Shown piece after piece: positions 29,996 to 41,084 of a DNA stretch of 64,000 nt; position 1 is the stretch's first letter; each line of letters starts with the position of its first letter. The translations under genes and the position numbers were made by a program. The stretch lies in the NCBI GenBank assembly GCA_030323885.1, contig CM059198.1, forward strand, positions 60,166,917 to 60,230,916, given 5' to 3'. The notes beneath the pieces are model-generated. The model was not told the DNA's origin. It did no database searches and saw only the letters and a list, made by a program, of their open reading frames with translations. Source of the DNA: Branchipolynoe longqiensis. Taxonomy: Eukaryota > Annelida > Polychaeta > Phyllodocida > Polynoidae.

Positions 29996-31087
29996 TGCAC
30001 AGATAACCTTTCATCTAATGTATACAAAGAAAATCTTTAAGCTTTACCGTGGTGAAAATATATAGTAATCTAGTATATAACAAATGAAATGTCATTTACA
30101 ATATTAAAGGTAATGTTATTATACGTTCAACTTTTTAATTTTTAATTTGTATTGTATTAGCGATGTATGTGTGCTTTTTTAACTGGGGAATGCGCCTCAT
30201 AAGTATTCTAATTCTGCTTTCTCCTTTCTCATGCACAACATTGCTGATATAAATATCAGCTTGTTTGTACAATGATCATGTGGAAATAAATAAATATCTA
30301 TCTACGTATATATCCCAATCTTTTGATTAACTTGCAGAAAACCGTATTAAAGCAGATTTGATACGCATGCCAACAATATTCCAAATCCACCCTTGATGCG
30401 CATGCAGACAACAGTTCTTACCTTTTTGCTATCACGCTTTGATTCGCGCGCAGAAGACATTTTATGTCTCCTTTGAGCAAACAAGAAATCGCAACTGAGC
30501 TGGGAACGTGTTAATCAGCTGTCTCGTCCGACACCCACCACACACACCACACACTCCTTAACACACACACCTACACACCGACCCAACTACTGAGATGTCG
30601 GTCAACACCTCACGGCCACAACCTAATCAGTTTATCTGCTGTCGATCTCTTCCGTCAAATCCACTTAAGCGCGCCTCCACAGCAGGATCTGATCGTGACG
30701 TCAACACGGTTAAGAACGAGCTAAGAACCGCCACCACCACCACAACGCGCCGAGAAATCGGTTGTCTTTAGTCGGGCGTCTTACTGACTGGAGCTAGTTT
30801 GATTGTTTGTTCTGTTCTTATGTATATATAACGTCTTGATATGACCTTATATGTTGCCAGGACGTAAACATCCAACAACCAACCTCTTATATATATTTTA
30901 ATTTATTTTCCGGCAAAACTATAAAAATGGGGTAATATCAATCACTGCTATATATAATTATAAATACTAGTGTGAATTTAATAGAACACCCTCTCTAGCA
31001 GTATACATGTTAATGCACTGTACTTGGCTAACATAGTTTGACGATAGAAACACAATCATTTACGATGAAGATACACATTAAACAAGA
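29996..31087. other. Unassigned region with one SINE-1 tail fragment
   Basis: 30832-30888 is a SINE-1 3' end (TCTTGATATGACCTTATATG, GTTGCCAGGACGTAAAC). 30530-30580 is a CACACACC microsatellite. Otherwise no element or gene. Confidence 0.4.
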
Positions 31088-31170
31088 TGGGATGGCCGAA
31101 TGAGTTGAGCATTTACTTCACGTGTGGCAGGTCATGGGAATCGAACTCCCGGCCTTCAACTCCTGGCAAA
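31088..31170 (+). mobile_element. SINE-1 tRNA-like head fragment
   Basis: GGGATGGCCGAATGAGTTGA (A-box region) and CATGGGAATCGAACTCCCGG. Confidence 0.65.
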
Positions 31171-31403
31171 GTTAAAGAAATTACACAACTATAGAGAACT
31201 TTCGGGTTACAGAGCAAACTAGTGCACACCCGCAGCAGCCACCACCAACTACCCAACTTCTTCGCCCGCCATCCGACACCGCTAGATAGACAGATAAGTC
31301 GTAGGACTGAGGATGTGAGTCCCACCCATCCACACCACTGACAAATGAGGAGACGATGGAGCAGATCAAGCAGCAGTTCCGGTTAACATAATGTCAATAC
31401 AAC

Positions 31404-31790
31404 GAAAGACCCTATAATACTAAGATGGCTCACTCCCTATCTCTCCCATGGTAATGTAAATTTTGCAGTGCCACCTTGTGGTGGGTTTGATCAGCCCAGC
31501 TTCTGGTTGATGTTTCACATGTAAACACATACAATTATATTATACATGAGATAGGTAAGTATGAATACACATCAATATGAAATTGCTATGAACAAATACA
31601 CATCATCATCAGCATCATCATCATTATCGCCATCATCACACATCTTTCACATTCATATATACATTTATACATATGCATATAATCAAGAGAACCATGCATA
31701 TACATATAACCAAGTGGTGGGTTTGATCATTTTGATTACACAGTACAGGCTGTGTGAGCCGCCTATAGTATTATATTTATAGGGTCTTTG
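31404..31790. mobile_element. CAAAGACCCTATAA-TIR MITE, copy 2
   Basis: Flanked by ATACAAC at 31397-31403 and 31791-31797. TIRs GAAAGACCCTATAA and TTATAGGGTCTTTG. Body matches copy 1 at 27521, including the CATCATCATC microsatellite. The 73-codon ORF inside is fortuitous. Confidence 0.88.
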
Positions 31791-32165
31791 ATACAACACT
31801 GAGCCCCTCCGAAAATAAAACCCACTAAAACCAAATACTGTCTCCGCCTTTGTGAATTACTTCCAAAATAAGGCCTAACCTCAAACACAGCGGACTATGC
31901 ATCGCTAAGAGCTCCGACTGAACATAATGACCAACACCTGGCTTCAGTGCTGACATTGTTGCCATTATCTACCGCGGTTTCCATAGCAACGGTGGGTGAT
32001 AGGGGGGCGTTTTGAGTGGACCAAGCCCCTAGGGGTGCTGGCGTGTACTGTATGTAATACAGTAGTCCTGATGGCTGATTGATGTGCACATGACATGGAG
32101 GGAAGTTTGCACTAATGGACAGACTAGTCACATCTGAAGGCAAACTCTAATTAGGCAGAAGTTGG

Positions 32166-32710
32166 AGGTTTTTGTTGGGGGGGGGGTTGTTGACGTTGGG
32201 GGGGGGGGGGGTTCAGAGAAGTAATGACACAAAACAAGAATGATAATTAACCATAACTGGGTTCTTTTGTGTGGGTTTTCTGGGTAGGGGGGTTTTGGTA
32301 GGGGATGGGAACGAGTGAGTTCAGGCAGGTAATGACACCAAACAAGAATTATAATTTACCACAGCTGTTTGTTTTGTTGTTGGTTTTTTTGTTCGTGGGG
32401 GAAGGGAATCGGGCAAGGCATCAGGCAAGTAATAACACAACATAAGAATGATAATCTACCATAGCTGTTTTGGGGTTTTTGTTTGTGTCTGTTTTGTTGG
32501 GGGCGGGAACTGGGGGTGGGGGGTCTGGCAATAATAACACAAAACAAGAATGATAATTTACCATAGCTGTTGTTTTAGTTTGTTATGTGTGTGTTTTGTT
32601 GGGGGGCGGGAACTGGGGGGGGGGGTCTCGCAATAATAACACAAAACAAGAATGATAATTTACCAGAACTGTAGTTCTTTTCTTGTGTTTGTTTTATTTT
32701 CGTGGAGAAG
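32166..32710. repeat. G-rich minisatellite, about 105 bp x 5
   Basis: AACAAGAATGATAATTTACC-like phrases at about 32234, 32341, 32446, 32534 and 32642 alternate with poly-G runs (up to 12 G) and GTTTTGTTGGGGG. Each G block could form a quadruplex with the next. Confidence 0.8.
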
Positions 32711-32749
32711 GGAAACACAGCCATGCGGTGATTAGATCATTTATTTGAT

Positions 32750-32828
32750 TGACTCGGTTGACTCGGTTGACTCGGTTGACTCGGTTGACTCGATTGACTC
32801 GGTTGACTCAGTTGACTCGGTTGACTAT
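32750..32828. repeat. Decamer array GACTCGGTT
   Basis: About eight units of TTGACTCGG(T), 9-10 bp each, nearly perfect. Confidence 0.85.
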
Positions 32829-32872
32829 GGGGACATCCTGAACATGGTCCATTCACTAAAGTTGTCCATTCT

Positions 32873-33115
32873 TGGATGTTTATGTTAGTGTTTTACATTC
32901 TAGCAACATCTATGGTCATTTCAAGACTTGCACCGACTTGTGGAAGTGTGCAGTTATGGTGATTTGATAGTGCTGACCCACAGGGAGATCAAGCTGACGG
33001 ACCCATCACCTGATATCCCACCCAGGGACATTGGTTATATTGCCTTGGCAATGTGGGTAACTCGGGACCGAGACGAGGCAGATACCACTACCCTATTCCA
33101 CACCCGGCCTTAACG
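32873..33115 (-). mobile_element. SINE-1 copy
   Basis: GTTTTACATTCTAGCAACAT, TTTGATAGTGCTGACCCACA, ACCTGATATCCCACCCAGGG; head missing. Confidence 0.7.
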
Positions 33116-33470
33116 TTACGACCCATCCCCCCTTTTATTCCAAAAACTGCACTAACTGCAGGTGGCGCCACTAGTGTGCATGCCGGCAGCCACCTCCTGT
33201 ACCTGGTGACCCGTCTCTGATGTCACTTCTGCCGCTGCCTCCCTGCCATTGGCACTTACCCTCCAGACGCCAGACTGACACCACCACCCGCCTTTCCTGA
33301 CCGCCCCACCCAACCCTACTTTAACACACTCAAATTGCAAGGGTTGAGTCCCAGGTCATGCAGAGACTCAAACCGTACTTGAACATGCTACCTGACATTA
33401 AATTTGACCTGTGCTCTTTGTTTAGACTAATACAATTCCCATACTATGTACTCCCATTTTGTGTCCTGAA
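33116..33470. other. Unassigned spacer
   Basis: GC-richer stretch (CAGGTGGCGCCACTAGTGTG) without a convincing ORF. Confidence 0.3.
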
Positions 33471-33655
33471 TTATCTTGATACTGAGCTAAACAGTCCTTG
33501 CCCTATCATAGCAAAGCCGAGCACCAGGCTAGTTAGCAACAGGATTCGATAGTGTAAGTCATTAGTTTGGCTCAGACAGGGTTCCGAGCTCCTACCCTCT
33601 GCATAGGAAGCCTGCACTCTTACCTACTCCACCAATCCCTCCGGCCTCATTTTTG
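33471..33655 (-). mobile_element. SINE-1 head-side half
   Basis: TTGATACTGAGCTAAACAGT, CTTGCCCTATCATAGCAAAG, GTCATTAGTTTGGCTCAGAC, GGGTTCCGAGCTCCTACC and CCTACTCCACCAATCCC: the tRNA-like head end in reverse. Confidence 0.7.
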
Positions 33656-33708
33656 TTAAGATATGAGCTACCGGAACGCTGATCAACACAAAGTTTGATC
33701 TGTAAAGT

Positions 33709-34063
33709 TTAAAGCAGCATAGTTCGATGAAATATCAAATTTTCAAAACCAAGCCAATTATCTAGATTTGAATTTACATATCTAACTTAGATATTGATGC
33801 ACTTATTAAGCAGTTATTTCTGCGTAGAAGGCAATACTGAGTCAATTTAACAGAACCTGTTACTGCAGAAGTCTATGGTGTCAAAGTTTTGGCAAGCATG
33901 CCAAAACTAATTTCCCATGTTTGCACTCAAAATGTCTCAAAAGTTTACCATTTAAAATAAAAGTAACTTTGAATTAATTTAAAGTAGATACTACTGATCG
34001 ATATAATATATTTATCTCAGAAAAAATACAGAAATTCTAAACCATCGGACTATGCAACCTTAA
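33709..34063 (+). mobile_element. TTAA-type MITE, full length
   Basis: TTAAAGCAGCATAGTTCGAT start and CGGACTATGCAACCTTAA end, TTAA on both sides. Confidence 0.88.
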
Positions 34064-34133
34064 TCTGTGATCAAAAGGAACAAAAAGCACAGATGCCAAA
34101 TGGTGTTTGACTCCCAAGAGTCGTCAGGAATTT

Positions 34134-34380
34134 GTGACCTTACTATAAAAGGGTTATATCGGACAAAGTGACCGAATTGGTGTTATGGATGTAAAAATGC
34201 TATATCTACAAAAGGCTAGCATGCAGTCACACAACTGTGTCTCAACTGCTATTATTTACTGAGATATATTAAAAATAATATTGTTCTATCTGCTTTGCTA
34301 TCATGCAGTTACACAGCTTCAGTCCTCATTATCTCGAAAGCACCATTTTGTCAGATAGAACCTGTTTATAGTAAGGTCAC
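34134..34380. mobile_element. GTGACCTTACTATAAA-TIR MITE (247 bp)
   Basis: Left end GTGACCTTACTATAAAAGGG and the reverse complement of the right end, GTGACCTTACTATAAACAGG, match over about 35 bp with a few differences. Subterminal GCATGCAGTCACACA / CATGCAGTTACACAGC repeats inside. Single copy in the window. Confidence 0.75.
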
Positions 34381-34720
34381 GGGGATGCCATGCCCTATGT
34401 AATGTGCAGGGCAGCATCCAGTGGCCAGACAGAGAACTACAAGACGCCCATATCTTTGCCAGTAAGAATATGGAAGCGTTGTCCCACAACGTGACCATAT
34501 ATATGGGAATGAGTTATGAAAAAAAGGGCTTGTAGGAGGATTCAGTCCCTCAAACCCCAAACGAGCCAACGGTGGACGTTAACTGCTTTGCGCGGAAGTG
34601 AAGCTCTCTGAGGCAGGGTGTCGTACCGGAAGTAGGTTCCCGGTGGAGATGTTTGCCGGGACGGATGGTCCGGTGATATAGAAATAACAATCACTTTTGT
34701 TATATATATTCAAGCAATGG
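34381..34720. other. Unassigned spacer
   Basis: Nothing recognised. Confidence 0.3.
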
Positions 34721-34723
34721 ACG

Positions 34724-35010
34724 GTTGGTTGGTTGTTGGAATTTTACGTTCTGGCAACATCTAAGGTCATATCAGGACGGGTACCGACTTGTGACAGTGT
34801 GCACTCATGGTTACTTTATACTCCTGCCCCACTGGGAAATCAGGGCCGCCAGCTCCATGACCCGATATCCCACTCAGTCATATTATCCTGACAATGAGCA
34901 AACCCATTCTTGCCCTGTCCTATTAAGGCTGAGTGCCTTGCTAGGAAGCAACAATATCAATTTTCAAGTCATTGGTTTGCCTCAAGCGGGAATAGAACTC
35001 CCGATGCATC
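34724..35010 (-). mobile_element. SINE-1 copy
   Basis: Near complete in reverse: TTGGTTGGTTGTTGGAATTT, GACGGGTACCGACTTGTGAC, CACTGGGAAATCAGGGCCGC, TTGCCCTGTCCTATTAAGGC, TCAAGCGGGAATAGAACTCC. The 232-codon frame 34725-35423 joins this SINE to a LINE fragment by chance. Confidence 0.8.
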
Positions 35011-35109
35011 CCAAACTGAGGCTATGCAGCTCTACTGATATCAGCTACCCCATCTGCTTGACAGAGAATGAAGTGTATAGCTGTATGATTCATATATCTG
35101 ATCGGCTCA

Positions 35110-35475
35110 CAATCATTAGGCTAACCTGGAAGGACAAAGTGACAAATAAGGAAATACTCGAACGGACCGGGCTGCCCTCTATGGAGGATCTTCTGATCAA
35201 AAAGAATCTGCGGTGGACTGGACACCTCATGAGGATGTCATCAGACAGGCCACCAAAGCAGATCCTCTATTCTCAACTGTCTTCTGGTTACAGAAAGAGA
35301 GGGCGCCCTAGTCTCCGGTTCAAGGATACCACCAAGAGAAACCTGAAGCTGAGAGACATTAAGACTGACTCATGGATGCAACTCTCACAGCAGAGAGCTA
35401 TATGGAGGGTGGCAGTCAAGTAATGAAAGCAGTCTTTGTTGCATCGCGACCGACACTATGATGACGATGATGATA
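35110..35475 (+). pseudogene. LINE ORF2 C-terminal fragment and 3' end
   Basis: Same LINE family as 38095-39135: LTWKDKVTNKEIL, GLPSMEDLLIKKN, KQILYSQLSSGYRKRGRP and LRDIKTDSW are read in frame and end at TAA 35421-35423. The catalytic RT domain is absent because the copy is 5' truncated. The 3' end after the stop (GAAAGCAGTCTTTGTTGCAT, then GATGACGATGATGAT) matches the other copies. Confidence 0.85.
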
Positions 35476-35638
35476 TATCCGTATGTAAGATACCATTTGT
35501 CGTTGTTCTGATTGTGACTGCAGTATATAACTCACCTCATGTGTACTTTCTTCTGTATTTTTCAGGTGAGTTTCCTTATTCTTTCGGCTGCTTTTTATTG
35601 CTGGATCAGGTAAGTTTAATAATTGTTCAATATATTAT

Positions 35639-35680
35639 AAGAGTTCAGGCGCAAAACCAAAAATGTCAGCCGGTGCCTAC
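35639..35680 (+). mobile_element. Terminal fragment of the GAGTTCAGGCGCAAAACC MITE
   Basis: AAGAGTTCAGGCGCAAAACC matches the TIR of elements at 40549 and 63014. The rest of the element is missing. Confidence 0.55.
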
Positions 35681-36010
35681 TGCTACAGAACGAAGCGGTG
35701 GTACCTGTTGCTGGTTGATTGCGTGATACCCCAACAATTGGAAGGAGCCACCCAAGTGGGAAGTAGCGTGACCTGGGCTTACCAGAGCAGCCTCTGAAGT
35801 GGAATAGCTCAGAAGTTGCATCCAACATGAGCTAACCAGGCTGGTGACTGGTAATAAATGTGACTGCCTGCATGCTATAAGACAATCACATCCGCCTATT
35901 ATTGTGTCTCTTCGAAAGCATCAAATGGGATATAAATATAATCTACATTCATATAATCTAGCAGTTAGTGAGGGTAGAGCTCGGTGGCGGCGGCACCTGT
36001 CATATATTCG
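35681..36010. other. Unassigned spacer
   Basis: Nothing recognised. Confidence 0.3.
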
Positions 36011-36011
36011 G

Positions 36012-36165
36012 GGGCCGAATCGGTAGAGCACAGGCCTCGCTTTCGGATGATCGGGAGTTTGCGAGTTTGGTTCCCGGTCGAGTCAAACCAATGACTTAAA
36101 AATTGATACTTGTCGCTTCCTAGCCTGGTGCTCAGCATTATCAGGATAGGGCAAGGGCTGGTTAG
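36012..36165 (+). mobile_element. SINE-1 head and body, cut by satellite
   Basis: Carries the tRNA-like head: GGCCGAATCGGTAGAGCACA, GAGTTTGGTTCCCGGTCGAG, then GACTTAAAAATTGATACTTG and GGGCAAGGGCTGGTTAG, where the 15-bp satellite takes over. Confidence 0.8.
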
Positions 36166-36340
36166 CCGGGTCGGGTAAAGTAGAGTCGGGTGAAGTAGAG
36201 TCGGGTAAAGTAGATGTGTGTAAAGTAGAGTCGGGTAAAGTACCAATGACTTAAAAATTGATACTTGTCGCTTGCTAGCCTGGTGCTCGGCATTATTAGG
36301 ATAGGGCACGGGCTGGTTAGCCGGGTCGGGTAAAGTAGAG
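36096..36340 (+). repeat. 146-bp tandem duplication of SINE body plus satellite
   Basis: CCAATGACTTAAAAATTGAT to GGTAAAGTAGAG occurs at about 36096-36190 and again at 36242-36340, so the SINE piece and the first satellite units were duplicated together. Confidence 0.85.
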
Positions 36341-36835
36341 TTGGGTGAAGTAGAGTCGGGTAAAGTAGAGTTGTGTAAAGTAGAGTCGGGTAAAGTCAGG
36401 TCGGGTAAAGTCAGGTCGGGTCTAGTCAGGTCGGGTAAAGTCAGGTCGGGTCCAGTCAGGTCGGGTCCAGTCAGGTCGGGTCCAGTCAGGTCAGGTGAAG
36501 TCAGGTTGGGTGAAGTCAGGTCGGGCGAAGTCAGGTCGGGTAAAGTTAAGTTGGGTAACGTCAAGTCGATTAGGGTAATGTCAGGTCGCTTAAAGTCAGG
36601 TCAGGTAAAGTAAAGTAAGGTTCGGTAATGTCAGGTCAGATGATGTCAGGTCAAGTCAAGTCAGGTCGGGCAAAGTCAGGGTGGGTGATTTCAGGTCTGG
36701 TAACATCAAGTTGGGTAAAGTCAAGTCGGGTAAACTCATGTCGGGTAAAGTAAGGTCGGATAAAATAGAGTTATGTAAAGTAGAGTCAGGTCGGGTAAAG
36801 TCAGGTTGGGTAAAGTCAGGTCGGGTAACGTCATG
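36166..36835. repeat. 15-bp satellite (GTCGGGTAAAGTCAG)
   Basis: GTCGGGTAAAGTAGA and GTCAGGTCGGGTAAA variants continue for about 650 bp, more regular from 36380 to 36560 and decaying toward 36835. As 15 is a multiple of three, the frame 36341-36613 and its complement stay open as five-residue repeats; they are not genes. Confidence 0.9.
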
Positions 36836-37170
36836 TATTATTGCTATTTTTATCATTATTTTGTCATTATTATTATCACCATTATTATCATTATTATTAT
36901 CATTATTATTACCATATTATTTTAATTATTATTGGCATTATTTTTGGATTTGCATATACCTATGCATATCTTGTATACATATATATATACGGATATAGAT
37001 ATACATATACATATACACATACATATGTGTACACCTATGTGCATATACATATATAAATATGACATATGCACTTATGTATATGTATGTCAATATATGCATG
37101 CATACACATCTATGTATATGTATACAACTATATCATATGGAGACCTATATATCACTACATAATTATATAT
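36836..37170. repeat. ATT and AT microsatellite region
   Basis: (ATT)n from 36838 to 36930, then ATACATATACATATAC-type DNA. Confidence 0.8.
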
Positions 37171-37685
37171 ATGAATAGATACTGTATTTTGAGATGACTG
37201 CATCACATTTTGCGAGGGGCCTAAGCTCTGACACTTTAACACTCAGATTTTAACCAAAAATTGCCAAGGAAAGCTTTCACACCTCAGGTTGCCTATGGTG
37301 CTCTGGGTTGCACATCCACTGAGAGCTGAACTCATGCCCCTTGGAATATGTGTGAGACTGCCAGTGGATTGGATTTGGTATATCAGGCCCAGGGCCACAG
37401 TGCACTGCACACACATAACTCTGAACGCACAGACAACACATGGGTCAACTTATTATTTGCAAATGGAAGCCTACTCTGCAAGATGTGATGCAGTTATCCA
37501 TTAATTTATTAACACTGGTAAGTTCTTCTTCACTTTATATGATGATGATACTATGCATAAAAAGTAGCAAGGTCCTTATTTTAATTATTTCCTATTTCCT
37601 ATTTCACTATAATATTTCACATTATTTGTATTTATTTTATGTTTTGCAATGTCTGCATCCCCCCAGCTCGAATAGGGGAGAGGGG
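37171..37685. other. Unassigned spacer
   Basis: No gene recognised. Confidence 0.3.
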
Positions 37686-37885
37686 CAGACACTACATATA
37701 TATGTATATATATATATGTATATATACGTTTATATAGGATATACATATAAACTTACAGGGGTATGGATATATGTATGTATATGTATATATATGTATATAT
37801 ACATACATATATATGTATATGTGTATATATGTGTGTATATTATAATAGATGTATGTATATGTATGTATTTTATAATAGGCATAGG
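37686..37885. repeat. ATATGTATATA microsatellite
   Basis: Dense alternation of TATATG and TATATA; frames here are compositional. Confidence 0.8.
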
Positions 37886-38094
37886 GTGTGAGGTTTCGGC
37901 ATTCAAATAATATAAATATAAATAAAATAAATGAAATATAAATGCAATGATATAAATGCAATGATTTACAAGGACAGTTTTTCTTAATGTTGCTGTACCA
38001 TCCAAGAAATGCCATATTTGTGGTGAGTATGTAGCAGATGCATCATCACATGAATTATCTATTATGCATATATATATTGGTATGCAAAAAATAC

Positions 38095-39135
38095 GTTAGT
38101 GCTGGAGGGGAAGTCTCGGAATCGTTTGGGGTTACCAATGGGGTCAAGCAAGGTTGTGTACTGGCCCCCACGCTCTTCTCCATCTTCCTATCAGCAATGC
38201 TAGACGAGGCTTTTCGAGACATGGGGGATGGCATCTATATACAGTCCAGACAGAGCGCTGACCTATTCAATGTCGCACACTTCAGAGCGAAGACCAAGAC
38301 TACTCAGATGCTGGTGAGAGAGCTACTATTCGCAGATGACAGTGCACTGGTTGCCCACTCTGCTGAAGAGACCCAGAAAATAGTGGATGCTTTCTCCGAT
38401 GCATCAAAGAAGTTTGGCCTGAAAATTAACATCAAGAAGACGGAGGTGCTGTACCAACCCAACTCTACAAGAACCCGAGAGGAGGAGATCATGGTTGACG
38501 GAAACAAGCTGAACTCTGTTCCGGAATTCACCTATCTCGGAAGCACTATATCAAGTGATGGACGCATTGATGCTGAGATACAGAGGAGGATGGCCAAGGC
38601 TAGCGCATCTTTCGGCCGACTACGCCAGAGACTCTGGAACAACCATCATGTGTCCATTCGGGTCAAAGGTAAGATATACCGCACAATCGTGCTATCCACC
38701 CTACTATACGGAGCCGAGGCCTAGACAGTGTACAGATGGCAGGTGAAAAAGCTGCATGCCTTCATGATGCGACATCTGCGTTCAATCATGAGGCTAACCT
38801 GGAAGGACAAAGTGACGAATAAGGAAATACTCAAACAGATGGGGCTGCCCTCTATGGAAGATCTTCTGATCAAAAAGAATCTCTGGTGGACTGGACGCCT
38901 CATGAGGATGTCATCAGACAGGCTACCAAAGCAGATCCTCTATTCTCAACTGTCTTCTGGCTACAGAAAGAGAGGGCGCCCCCATCTCCGGTTCAGGGAT
39001 ACCATCAAGAGAAACCTGAAGCTGAGAGACATTAAGATCGACTCATGGACGCAGCTCTCACAGCAGAGACCTAAATGGAGAGTGGCAGTCAAGTAATGAA
39101 AGCAGTCTTTGTCACATCACGACCGACAGCATGAT
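38095..39135 (+). pseudogene. LINE reverse transcriptase (RTE/craniofacial-development-2-like), 5' truncated, one nonsense codon
   Basis: Encodes the C-terminal half of a non-LTR retrotransposon polyprotein, the enzyme for target-primed reverse transcription. The open frame begins at 38038, but LINE-like sequence starts near 38095. GVKQGCVLAP (residues 35-44) is an RT core motif; FADD at 98-101 holds the catalytic Asp pair; GLKINIKKTEV and FTYLGS (164-169) follow. The frame meets TAG at 38722-38724 where a Trp codon is expected, then continues open to TAA at 39094-39096 with KKLHAFMMRHLRSIMRLTW, LLIKKNLWWTGRLM and GYRKRGRPHLRF. The endonuclease and fingers region are missing. The tail (GAAAGCAGTCTTTG, GACCGACAGCATGATGATG) is shared with fragments at 25515, 35430 and 52200. 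Lone nonsense in a good frame suggests a young insertion. Clade assignment is from motif memory only. Confidence 0.88.
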
Positions 39136-40306
39136 GATGCAAACAATATATCTAAATGATGTACAACAGTCCACACAGGACCTACCCCAGTGGCAAGTGG
39201 AAGTATATGAGTGGGCTATAGACAATCATATACCCCCATTGTTGGCTGGAAGTTCCTCTATTGTTTGGGATTTATGACTATAGCAACACAGTACTATTAT
39301 GGACAGTTCTGGCCTATAGCGATGTGTTGTAACTAATGAATTATTTCCTAATATTTACTGTTCATTTACTCAATCCGGTCCCAAATAAATGTCCTGGAAA
39401 TATTCAGGAAATTAGATATATACTATTTTGCTTTCTCGTGATGTATTCCAATATGAAAACATCCCAAAACTCAGTGTGCCACTGCCATATTTGTGAACCT
39501 GCACATTAATCCTATATAAAATTTGACCTCGGTAATTGAACCGGTGGTCAAACTGTTACGATAACCACCATAGCCCAAACAAGGTAAGCTCTCCAACCTG
39601 TTGAGAGAAGTGACAGGGTGCGCTCTGGTCTAGCCAAACACAGTCACACAACTACACAGCCAGTGTGCTTTATCAGGCTTTGCACAGGCGAGTGCCAAAT
39701 GGGTCCTTCTCAGAAACTGAGAGCCATTTTTGTGACATGATAATTCAAAACGCGGAGACGGATTACTATAACATGGCCTTTATTAGGTGACAAATGTAAG
39801 TTTCAAGCTCAGCTAGTCGGATGTAGTCTAACCAACAAGATCTACTTCTAGGCGCTTGTGAGCAGTCTAATCAATCAAAATTATGGACAATGTACCAACA
39901 CCAAAATAGTAATGATTAAGATGAAAGTGCAGGAATAGCAAAAACGTTGGTTCAGTTCCCTCTTTGGACAACATGTTACCTTTGTTTTCAGATAACAGCA
40001 TGGCAGTAGCTAACTATAGCCAATTATAACTCCCAAACAAAATAAAATCATTGAATGTTTTTTTTTAAATCTACCAGTGTTGGAAGGGCTAGAAGACCAG
40101 CAAATCGCTACTGGCAAAATAATATGTGGCAAAATAACAATTGGAATTTAAATTTTCATTGAGGAAATATGCCCAGCTTTATCACTGTTTGTCATGTATT
40201 TCAAACACAATTTATGTTCTTCATAATCCAAACAATGTGTGGAAGTGTTGACTGGTGAAAGCCATGTTTCGATTGCGTTCAAGCTATACAAATTGACAGA
40301 CGCTAT
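39136..40306. other. Unassigned region
   Basis: No gene recognised. 39700-39770 (TCAGAAACTG, TTTTTGTGACATG) weakly resembles 43870-43900, hinting at a worn repeat. Confidence 0.35.
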
Positions 40307-40518
40307 TGATGTTTTAATCATCAATAGCGGTCAAAACAGCCCACTGTTTGGATCGCTTTTGATGCAAACAGTGGACTATCAGGATTAGCTGGTTGAACCA
40401 TAATCCTGATAGTGGTAGGAATGTTAAAAACCATTCACATTTCTGGATTGTCGCTAATGGTTTTTTGCAATGTTCATGATTATCAATTATTTGATTATTA
40501 ATGTGGATTAAAACATAC
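40307..40518. repeat. Palindrome-rich block
   Basis: CCACTGTTTG/CAAACAGTGG (40347 and 40367 areas) and CTATCAGGATTA/TAATCCTGATAG form two adjacent hairpins; GTTTTAATC and GATTAAAAC bound the block. Possibly a fold-back MITE. Confidence 0.55.
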
Positions 40519-40548
40519 ACCGATAGTCAATAATACTTACTACGTTCG

Positions 40549-40785
40549 GAAGAGTTCAGACGCAATACCACATAAATGCCAATACAAAAATGGGGATAAA
40601 CATTGGAATCAAACCTTCAAAATGCTATTATTTTATATTCCTGCTCTTTAATTCATTGATCCATAACCAGGTGATCATATGAAAAGTGGAATTAGTGAGA
40701 ATTAAAATTATGTTCAGGTAGAAATCTTTTAATTAGACTCCATGTTTGGATTGGTGTTTACATGGTTTTGAGCCTGAACTATTCA
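40549..40785. mobile_element. GAGTTCAGGCGCAAAACC-TIR MITE, copy 1
   Basis: Left GAAGAGTTCAGACGCAATAC and the reverse complement of the right, TGAATAGTTCAGGCTCAAAA, form TIRs extending to ACACCAATCC. Body matches 63014-63236 (GATAAACATTGGAATCAAA, CCATAACCA-GTGATCAT). Confidence 0.8.
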
Positions 40786-41084
40786 GTCATGTATATATAT
40801 ATATATGTGTACATATATATATATCTCTGGCTAGTTTTCTTATGTTTTTGTAAGTTGCATACTTCGATGGTTTTGAGTTTCCATGTGGGGTACCCAGATA
40901 CTATGCATGCCAGGCTAAGTCTTGTTTTGAATTATTTCTGTTTTGTTTTTGTTGTAAAATAAGGGATAAAATTGCTACTACAAAAATGGAATTCAGAATC
41001 GGGCAGTGAACTGGGAATATCTGCATCAATTTAACTTAATTAGTAACATCTATTATCTAAATACACATATCAAAATGTGGCGTT
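40786..41084. other. Spacer with (TA)n and a TTAA-MITE scrap
   Basis: (TA)n at 40794-40825; GTAAGTTGCATACTTCGATGG at 40849 is the end of a TTAA-type MITE cut after about 30 bp. Confidence 0.5.

Noticed and set aside
34725..35423. 232-codon ORF as one gene
   Set aside because: First half is reverse SINE-1, second half is a LINE tail; the joint frame is accidental.
36341..36613. Five-residue-repeat protein
   Set aside because: 15-bp satellite preserves frame automatically on both strands; no start context or other evidence.
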